From contig CAMDKJ010000011.1 of assembly GCA_945900705.1 (NCBI GenBank), positions 1 through 20,287 on the forward strand: DNA of 20,287 nucleotides, in the 5' to 3' direction. This document shows positions 15,940-20,287 of the stretch, piece by piece. Position numbers and translations under genes: made by a program. Numbering within the stretch: position 1 is the stretch's first letter; every line of letters begins with the position of its first letter. The notes under the pieces are model-generated. The model had not been told where the DNA came from and made no database searches. It was given only the letters and a program-made list of their open reading frames with translations. The DNA comes from Bifidobacterium breve. GTDB lineage: Bacteria > Actinomycetota > Actinomycetes > S36-B12.

Positions 15940-16152
15940 GCTTAGATCAGCTAGCCGCTGATGCAACTGCCGATGGACGCCTTCGTAAACTGCGATTCGC
16001 TCGCCTGGCGGCAGATCTTCAAGCTGGGTTAACTCATCTAATGCCGCGTCAATGCCGACATCACCCGTTGGTTCCCAAACAGCCAGCGCTAACTCGGTAT
16101 TAATTTCTTCGAGTACGAGTACGTCATCGATTTCAAGATCTTCGTCAGACAC
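15928..16152 (-). CDS. Small conserved acidic protein upstream of tlyA
   Basis: A small protein of unknown function found before tlyA in many actinobacteria. With the GTG at 16152 it has 74 residues: an acidic N-terminus (SDEDLEIDDVLVLEE), a middle GIDAALDELTQLEDLPPGER, and an amphipathic C-terminal helix (VYEGVHRQLHQRLADL). The LPPGE-x-x-x-VYE-x-VHRxL pattern is what I recall from relatives. Start: AAGGAG lies 6 bases before GTG 16152, while the in-frame ATG at 16167 and TTG at 16176 lack a ribosome-binding site; the chosen start overlaps the upstream gene by 8 bases. No membrane segment or enzyme motif. The last helix suggests a protein-protein contact, but no function can be assigned. Confidence 0.8.
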   Translation of the reverse strand: MSDEDLEIDDVLVLEEINTELALAVWEPTGDVGIDAALDELTQLEDLPPGERIAVYEGVHRQLHQRLADLSTGP

Positions 16153-16600
16153 CCTTAGCTCCTTCATTGACGACAACGACTTTCTTCTTTTTCTTTTTCA
16201 GTGGAATGTCTGCAGGCGCAGCGGAGTCACTAGCCGGAGGTTGTGGCGCTTGCGTCGGCGGGTTATCGCCCGCACCGGACTTTAGATCAAGCAACTGCTG
16301 CTCGAGGCGCTGCACATGGCGCCGAAGTGCTGCGAGTTCATCCTCGCGCACAAAACCCATGCGCCCTACCGCGCGATCAACCTCAGAGCGAATCAGGCCC
16401 AGCAGCATTTCGCGGTTCTCTTTGCTGGTGCTTACGAGATCATCTGCCAGCTCCTGCACCTGCCCAACCACATCGGGGGCTTTCGCGGACATATTCAGGC
16501 CTTGGCTAACCAGTGCCATCGCAATCTCTTTGGCTTTAGCTGCGGTAACTTCGGTGAGGCCGCTGGCCATCTGCAAATAGCCTCGCAGGTCTTCAAACAT
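16145..16600 (-). CDS. Phasin-like coiled-coil protein with lysine tail
   Basis: 151 residues from the ATG at 16600, chosen because GGAGG lies 5 bases upstream (a longer TTG start at 16612 would swallow that site). The N-terminal 80 residues (FEDLRGYLQMASGLTEVTAA onward) are helical and Ala-rich, resembling the family annotated as phasin or polyhydroxyalkanoate-granule regulator in actinobacteria; residues about 80-108 (VREDELAALRRHVQRLEQQL) form a short coiled coil. A Pro/Ala linker follows, then a run of six lysines, four valines and the end. Nothing else in the window concerns polyhydroxyalkanoate, so a granule role is unproven; a structural or nucleic-acid-contacting role through the lysine tail is equally possible. 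It overlaps the small gene downstream by 8 bases. Confidence 0.75.
   Translation of the reverse strand: MFEDLRGYLQMASGLTEVTAAKAKEIAMALVSQGLNMSAKAPDVVGQVQELADDLVSTSKENREMLLGLIRSEVDRAVGRMGFVREDELAALRRHVQRLEQQLLDLKSGAGDNPPTQAPQPPASDSAAPADIPLKKKKKKVVVVNEGAKGV
16159..16164 (-). promoter_or_regulatory. Ribosome-binding site of the small acidic gene
   Basis: AAGGAG on the minus strand, inside the last codons of the phasin-like gene, 6 bases before the GTG at 16152. It favours this start over the in-frame ATG at 16167. Confidence 0.55.
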
Positions 16601-16605
16601 CAATT

Positions 16606-16610
16606 CCTCC
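16606..16610 (-). promoter_or_regulatory. Ribosome-binding site of the phasin-like gene
   Basis: GGAGG on the minus strand, 5 bases before the ATG at 16600; it decides against the TTG at 16612. Confidence 0.6.
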
Positions 16611-16621
16611 AAGTACTGGTG

Positions 16622-16663
16622 CGGCTAATAAGCCGAAGGTGAAGTCCACGTTACCCCTTCACC
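16622..16663 (-). repeat. Two inverted repeats between the HAD and phasin-like genes
   Basis: GGTGAAG (minus strand 16657-16663) pairs with CTTCACC (16638-16644) across a 12-base loop containing the TAA stop of the HAD gene. A second one, CGGCT-TATT-AGCCG, occupies 16622-16635. Neither is followed by a clear T-run, so they are weak terminators at best; they may protect the 3' end of the upstream message or mark an operator for the phasin-like gene. Confidence 0.3.
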
Positions 16664-17481
16664 CACCTGAGGTGCTCCCATGAGGTCCCGGCACTCAAGC
16701 ACGAAAGATCTGGTGCCACATAGGTGGGCTCCTCAAGCGCGGTCGCACCTGCAAGCTGACTTTCACCAGTTACCCCGGTCATGACCAGCAAAGTAGCCAT
16801 CCCCAACCGGTTGCCCGCGGCAATATCGGTATCAAGGCGATCACCGATCATCAGTGGTCGGGTGGATCCGGTGCGGGCCAGGGCCTCCAGCAGCAGCGCC
16901 GGCTCCGGCTTGCCCCCAACTCCATTTGGCCTGCGGCCGGTGGCATGTGCAACGGCCTCGACCATGGCCCCGTTGCCCGGAGCCAACCCCCGCGGGGTCG
17001 GGAAAGTTGAATCCAAATTGGTAGCGATCCAAAGCAATCCGGCGGCGACGGCAAAAGTGGCCTCGGTCAATGCCCGCCAATCCAAATCCATCCCGATGCC
17101 CTGTAAAACCCCAACCGGTGAATCGTCAGCAGACTCCACCGGAACAAATTCACGTTCGCGTAAAGCCTCGAATACCCCCGGACCTCCGATGGCCAAAATT
17201 CGACTCCGCGGTGGGACGAGGTCAGCAAGTAAGGACACCCCGGCCTGTGCGGAGGTAACGACATCACTTGCGCTTGCCTGAATACCCAAACTTTGTAAGT
17301 GTTCGCTCACCTCGCCCGGGGTACGCGATGCATTGTTAGTGATGTAGCAACACCGCACCCCCTGCTCGTGGGCCGCCCTAATGCCTTCAATGGCACCGGG
17401 CACCGCATGTGGGCCGATATACACGACGCCATCTAGGTCAAAGAGCAACAAATCGAATAGTTCGGGCAAAGAGGAACTCAT
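16651..17481 (-). CDS. HAD-superfamily phosphatase, NagD type (IIA)
   Basis: 276 residues. HAD motif I DLDGVV (nucleophile Asp15, acid/base Asp17), motif II region YITNNASRTPGE near 46-57, the type IIA cap domain, motif III lysine in GKPEPALLLEAL and motif IV MIGDRLDTDI. The LDGVVYIG start is typical of NagD-like and phosphoglycolate/glycerol-3-phosphate phosphatases; the mycobacterial relative near tlyA is described as a glycerol-3-phosphate phosphatase in phospholipid recycling. The substrate cannot be read here. The ATG overlaps the TPR gene stop as ATGA. The motif set is complete, so an active enzyme is expected. Confidence 0.92.
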   Translation of the reverse strand: MSSSLPELFDLLLFDLDGVVYIGPHAVPGAIEGIRAAHEQGVRCCYITNNASRTPGEVSEHLQSLGIQASASDVVTSAQAGVSLLADLVPPRSRILAIGGPGVFEALREREFVPVESADDSPVGVLQGIGMDLDWRALTEATFAVAAGLLWIATNLDSTFPTPRGLAPGNGAMVEAVAHATGRRPNGVGGKPEPALLLEALARTGSTRPLMIGDRLDTDIAAGNRLGMATLLVMTGVTGESQLAGATALEEPTYVAPDLSCLSAGTSWEHLRWVKG

Positions 17482-17954
17482 AACTCATCGACCTCGTAGA
17501 CGTCAATGATTGGGGGCCCACTAAGTGGCCCATTCAACGGGAGTTGATCAGCTGCCCGGGCCCGCAAGGTGGCCTTGACCTGGCTGAGGGCTTTGCCGTA
17601 TTCGGTGCGATCAGGACGCATCACAAATGCCATTGAGAGATGGTCACGGGCCAGGACAAATTCCTGCTGCCGCCAAAGTGACATCCCCATCCCAAAATGC
17701 GCGTAGTCATCGTCGGGAGCAACCGCCAATAGTGCGCCAAATGCGGAGACCGCATCGCCATAGCGCCGCGCATCAAATACCGCTCTGGCATACGCCTCAA
17801 GTACTGACCGGGAGCCGGGTTCGGCCTCGAGTAGGCGTTCTAGTAGTTGTGCTGCTGCATCACTGTTACCCGAAGCCAATAGGTCTTGAGCCCGCTGATA
17901 CCACTCGTATGGGCTGCCGGTTGGGCCGGCAAGACTGGATTCGGAGTTCGACAC
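17478..17954 (-). CDS. Short tetratricopeptide-repeat protein
   Basis: 158 residues with about three TPR-like helical pairs: residues 16-47 (YEWYQRAQDLLASGNSDAAA...), 50-81 (SVLEAYARAVFDARRYGDAV...) and 84-115 (YAHFGMGMSLWRQQEFVLAR...). TPRs are protein-protein interaction scaffolds; no catalytic motif and no membrane segment. The C-terminal tail (LPLNGPLSGPPIIDVYEVDEL) is probably disordered. GTG start at 17954 with only AGGGG close by; the start is uncertain by a few codons. Directly coupled to the HAD phosphatase as ATGA, an arrangement seen in other actinobacteria, so the two may act together. Confidence 0.82.
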   Translation of the reverse strand: MSNSESSLAGPTGSPYEWYQRAQDLLASGNSDAAAQLLERLLEAEPGSRSVLEAYARAVFDARRYGDAVSAFGALLAVAPDDDYAHFGMGMSLWRQQEFVLARDHLSMAFVMRPDRTEYGKALSQVKATLRARAADQLPLNGPLSGPPIIDVYEVDEL

Positions 17955-17985
17955 GCCCCTATGGTGCCACGTTGGCCCAGGTGAT

Positions 17986-18008
17986 GCAGGCGGCGCAGGC
18001 GGCGCCGC
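17986..18008. repeat. GC-rich tandem and inverted repeat upstream of the TPR gene
   Basis: Two tandem copies of GCAGGCGGC (plus strand, 17986-18003) run into GCCGC, giving the perfect palindrome GCGGCGCCGC (17999-18008) and an alternative 6-base stem with 7-base loop (17990-18008). It lies in the 71-base gap between the SSB-like and TPR genes. No T-run follows on the minus strand; a pausing or weak termination hairpin is possible. Confidence 0.35.
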
Positions 18009-18025
18009 TTAAATCCGCGCTGCGG

Positions 18026-18385
18026 CTACGGCGCCAATTTAAACCGCACCAGCCTTCGCGCCTCAACTTCCATGGAACTGGCTAACCCAGTACCTGATCG
18101 CCAAAACCTGCGCCGCAACACCCCTTGCACTTCAATCCATTGCCCCGGATCTAACAGTGCCAAGCGAGCGATAATCGGTGATCGCATCGCCTGACATGCG
18201 ATCGTGTCTACTTTCGTGCGGCCCCATTGCTCACGAACCGGGCGGTCAATAATTACTGAGAATACGGTGATGACGTCACCACTGGGTAGTTGACGCGCCT
18301 CGATTGAGTTGCCCAACCTGCCAATGAGGTTGACCTCATTGCGTGAACCTGGCCCGTCAAGGGTGGTGTTGGGTTTATTGGCCAT
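18026..18385 (-). CDS. SSB-like OB-fold single-strand DNA-binding protein, no acidic tail
   Basis: 119 residues. Residues about 15-112 read as one SSB-type OB fold: NEVNLIGRLGNSIEARQLPSG (strand 1 and loop 1-2), then VITVFSVIIDR, a middle TKVDTIACQAMRSPIIARLALLDPGQWIEVQGVLRRRFW (split here at many positions typical of SSB, including the GxWxxVxGxLxxR pattern), ending in KLAP. There is no Gly-rich linker and no DDDIPF-like acidic tip, which replicative SSBs use to recruit partners, so it is probably a paralogue with an accessory role. ATG start with AGGAG 5 bases upstream. First gene of the minus-strand array, divergent from the metallo-beta-lactamase gene. Confidence 0.85.
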   Translation of the reverse strand: MANKPNTTLDGPGSRNEVNLIGRLGNSIEARQLPSGDVITVFSVIIDRPVREQWGRTKVDTIACQAMRSPIIARLALLDPGQWIEVQGVLRRRFWRSGTGLASSMEVEARRLVRFKLAP

Positions 18386-18517
18386 GGACGCTCCTAATTC
18401 AAATACCGGGTACGTGCCAGTAGCTCTGGCCGCCGGATTCGACTGTGTCGTATTCGTGAATAGACCGCATTAGCCAATTCACTTGCTGTGCAGGCCTTGA
18501 CACCTCACACTTAGCCT
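18386..18517. promoter_or_regulatory. Divergent intergenic region
   Basis: 132 bases between the SSB-like gene (minus) and the metallo-beta-lactamase gene (plus); promoters for both must lie here or nearby. It contains a 12-base palindrome TATTCGTGAATA (18451-18462), a possible operator. For the plus-strand gene, TTGCTG (18483-18488), 17 bases, CACACT (18506-18511) would start transcription at about the GTG codon. For the minus strand no convincing -10 was found. Confidence 0.45.
18391..18395 (-). promoter_or_regulatory. Ribosome-binding site of the SSB-like gene
   Basis: AGGAG on the minus strand, 5 bases before the ATG at 18385. Confidence 0.6.
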
Positions 18518-19462
18518 GTGGGAAACCCAATAACTACCGCCCTCGGCGATGAAGTATTTGAAATTGATACTCAAATGGGGGGGCACGCTGGTATTACCGC
18601 CAGTTACCTAATCAGGTCGAGTAAGCCCTGCTTGGTCGAAACTGGCACGGCGAGATCAGCCCCGATGGTCGTTGACTCACTTCGCGAACTTGGTATCGAT
18701 GCCGCGGATTTGGCCACGATCGTGGTAACCCATATCCATCTTGATCATGCCGGCGGCGTTGGTGATCTCGCCACGGCCTTCCCCAATGCCACCATCGTGG
18801 TACATGAAAAGGGGGCGCGCCATCTCGCTGATCCAACCAAACTTGTGGCAAGCGCCCACCGGGTTTTCGGCCCGGATATGGATCGCCTATTTGGTGACCT
18901 CTTGCCCACCCCCGTGGAGCGCATCGTTTCGCTCGGTGACACCGGCAGCATCGATTTAGGTGACGGCCGGGTGCTTACGACTTTCCATAACCCAGGCCAC
19001 GCCTCGCACCACGTTGGACTACTCGATTCACAGACCGGTGACCTCTATACCGGCGATGCAGCCGGTGTTTATGTGCAGCAAACCGCGCAGGTGCGCCCTG
19101 CTACCCCACCGCCAGATTTTGACCTTGACCTAGCGCTCTCATCTTTGGCACGCATGCGCGATGCGGGTGCCGAACGCTTGCTTTTCTCCCACTACGGCCC
19201 CGTCACGGCCGTCCACGATGTGCTCGCTGAATCTGAGGCCGAACTTTGCTACTGGGTTGAAGCGGTACGTGAGGCCAGATCACAGTCACCCGATATCGAT
19301 CACGCAGTGGCGCTAGTGAAAGAACGCGATCGCGCACGTCATATGGACTTCTACGCCGACCCCGATCGAGTCACCACTTACGAAGACCTCTCAAGTGTGC
19401 AAGCCAATGTGATGGGTATCAGTCGTTGGCTGGATCATCAGGAGAACCAATCTCCTCAGTAA
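18518..19462 (+). CDS. Metallo-beta-lactamase-fold hydrolase
   Basis: 314 residues. The zinc-binding set is complete: THIHLDHAGG (His72, His74, Asp76, His77), His161 in NPGHASHH, Asp180 in YTGDAAG, and His225 in FSHYGP. This is the glyoxalase II-like/MBL hydrolase type rather than a true beta-lactamase. A C-terminal helical extension of about 75 residues (from TAVHDVLAESEAEL) may contribute to the substrate pocket or dimer. Start: an in-frame stop lies 2 codons upstream, and the GTG at 18518 is the only start that keeps the N-terminal strands; no Shine-Dalgarno is seen, so leaderless translation is possible. The only plus-strand gene of the window; its end overlaps the opposing TPR gene by 44 bases. 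Substrate unknown. Confidence 0.9.
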   Translation: MGNPITTALGDEVFEIDTQMGGHAGITASYLIRSSKPCLVETGTARSAPMVVDSLRELGIDAADLATIVVTHIHLDHAGGVGDLATAFPNATIVVHEKGARHLADPTKLVASAHRVFGPDMDRLFGDLLPTPVERIVSLGDTGSIDLGDGRVLTTFHNPGHASHHVGLLDSQTGDLYTGDAAGVYVQQTAQVRPATPPPDFDLDLALSSLARMRDAGAERLLFSHYGPVTAVHDVLAESEAELCYWVEAVREARSQSPDIDHAVALVKERDRARHMDFYADPDRVTTYEDLSSVQANVMGISRWLDHQENQSPQ

Positions 19463-20287
19463 AGGCAATACCCGCGAATTCCTCGCAACGTTCGGCCGCG
19501 TCTGTAGCCCCGTCAATATCAGAGGCCGCCGCGCGTTCCATCCACTCCCAAGCTTCCGTAGTTCTACCTACCTGAGCCAAGAAATCCGAGTACGCATACT
19601 GCAGTCGCGCCCTTGCGGTGCCCGGGCGCAACTTCGTTAGCTCTGGAACCTGCAAGGTGACGACAGCAGCATCGAGTTGGCCTAGATCAGCACGTGCGCC
19701 TGCCCCAACGATCAAGAGCTCAGCACGAGTTTCATCATCAAGGGTCTTTGTATTCGTGGTCTTTATTAGATCGAGCGCCTTTTGTGGTCGACCCAACCCG
19801 CGCTCACAGTCCACGATCATCGGGATAAACGCATTTGATCCAGTCATGCGACGGGCCGTGCGCAACTCCGATATTGCCTCGGGAAACTTACCGGCCTTAT
19901 ATGCAGCAACACCAGCGGCTTCGCGGACCGCGGCAACACGACCTGCTCTACGCCTAGCTGCCTCGATGTGCGCCATCGCTAGTTCTACATCGTCGGCGGC
20001 CATCGCCAAATCTGCCGCAACCAAGTGACGCGCAACGATTTCGGCGAGTCCATCCGGCAACGTCCGAAGCTCTAAGAGCACCGAACGGTCAAGCTGTTCC
20101 GCGGTAATCTCATCTGGGATCTGCGGGTCGCGTGGGCGATCTGAGAGTGGGCGGTCAGGGATCTGCCGATCCGTCCGCGGACGATCGTTCCAGGGCCGAT
20201 CACCGGACGGACGATCCGAACGGGGCCGATCACTAGACGGGCGATCACTTCGCGGCTTATCACTCCAAGAACGTTCCCCACTTGGAC
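19419..20287 (-). CDS. TPR protein with D-R-P repeat N-terminal tail, 5' end missing
   Basis: Open from the window edge, so the start is not visible; a GTG at 20081 is in frame but is internal, since the coding pattern continues upstream. The C-terminal part (from about 20110 downward) is a helical TPR-like domain: ELRTLPDGLAEIVARHLVAA, then AHIEAARRRAGRVAAVREA, AYKAGKFPEAISELRTARRM, CERGLGRPQKALDL and YSDFLAQVGRTTEAWEWMER. This pattern matches a conserved actinobacterial TPR protein of the tlyA neighbourhood. Upstream of it (20120-20285) the translation is a low-complexity run of P-x-x-D-R units (SDRP, GDRP, NDRP), presumably disordered. The function is unknown; an RNA- or ribosome-associated role would fit the tail but is speculation. 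Convergent with the metallo-beta-lactamase gene. Confidence 0.85.
   Translation of the reverse strand, partial: PSGERSWSDKPRSDRPSSDRPRSDRPSGDRPWNDRPRTDRQIPDRPLSDRPRDPQIPDEITAEQLDRSVLLELRTLPDGLAEIVARHLVAADLAMAADDVELAMAHIEAARRRAGRVAAVREAAGVAAYKAGKFPEAISELRTARRMTGSNAFIPMIVDCERGLGRPQKALDLIKTTNTKTLDDETRAELLIVGAGARADLGQLDAAVVTLQVPELTKLRPGTARARLQYAYSDFLAQVGRTTEAWEWMERAAASDIDGATDAAERCEEFAGIAFTEEIGSPDDPAND
20127..20276 (-). repeat. Imperfect repeats coding for D-R-P units
   Basis: About nine degenerate copies of a 15-base unit coding for P-x-x-D-R, in frame with the TPR gene. The repeats differ at third codon positions and in the two x residues (RS, SS, SG, WN, RT, LS), so they are diverged rather than recent duplications. 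Confidence 0.6.

Noticed and set aside
16176..16200. Possible programmed frameshift on the A-rich run of the phasin-like gene
   Set aside because: The best heptamer is G-AAA-AAG with five A, not the six needed for A-AAA-AAG, and no downstream stem or alternative-frame protein is seen.
18497..18517. TTGACA before the metallo-beta-lactamase gene as a -35 element
   Set aside because: The matching -10 at 16-18 bases would lie inside the start of the gene; the TAGCCT nearby is only 9 bases away. TTGCTG with CACACT fits the spacing better, though weakly.
1..20287. CRISPR arrays, tRNA or rRNA genes, insertion sequences, phage genes
   Set aside because: No spaced direct repeats, cloverleaf arms, transposase motifs or structural phage genes were seen; the only recombinase is the housekeeping XerD.

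Overview
The window is a chromosomal segment of an actinobacterium (Actinomycetota). GC is moderate, roughly mid-fifties percent by eye. It is neither plasmid-like nor phage-like: nearly every gene is a recognisable housekeeping gene. The order tlyA-nadK-recN-pyrG-Nudix-xerD-parA-scpA-scpB-rluB-cmk-der is a well-known conserved actinobacterial neighbourhood, also found in Mycobacterium and Streptomyces. GTG starts are frequent, and the active-site residues of Ald, AroH and TlyA fall at almost the same positions as in characterised homologues. Species cannot be given; a moderate-GC, streamlined lineage is an inference from base composition and tight packing.

Layout. From 18385 down to 1 there are 22 consecutive genes on the minus strand. 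In transcription order they are: an SSB-like protein, a short TPR protein, a HAD phosphatase, a phasin-like coiled-coil protein, a small conserved acidic protein, tlyA, nadK, recN, pyrG, a Nudix ADP-ribose pyrophosphatase, ald, xerD, an exported M14 peptidase, parA, scpA, scpB, rluB, aroH, tyrA, cmk, a degenerate acyltransferase-like gene and der (cut by the window start). Ten junctions are 4-base NTGA stop/start overlaps and several others overlap by 1 to 14 bases, so much of the array is probably translationally coupled. The larger gaps lie before pyrG (55 b), ald (65 b), the short TPR gene (71 b) and parA (81 b); internal promoters could sit there. A divergent plus-strand gene (metallo-beta-lactamase fold, 18518-19462) and a convergent minus-strand TPR gene (19419 to the window end, 5' part missing) close the window. 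No gene-free stretch exceeds about 130 bases. I saw no tRNA, rRNA, CRISPR array, insertion sequence or prophage gene.

How the genes work together. One group handles chromosome maintenance and division: XerD (dimer resolution), ParA and ScpA/ScpB (condensin and segregation), RecN (break repair), an SSB-like protein. A second serves ribosome maturation: Der, RluB, TlyA. A third is nucleotide, cofactor and amino-acid supply: Cmk, PyrG, NadK, ADP-ribose pyrophosphatase, AroH plus TyrA (tyrosine branch), Ald.

No unmistakably new system is present. The points most worth checking are: xerD appears to start at CTG inside a CTGA overlap with ald, and a start at the next GTG would remove the N-terminal DNA-binding domain; the acyltransferase-like gene between cmk and der has lost the catalytic motifs but remains an intact, tightly coupled ORF; a perfect hairpin sits where the tlyA ribosome-binding site should be; pyrG may be leaderless; Der carries a long acidic N-terminal extension; and the last TPR protein has a D-R-P repeat tail.
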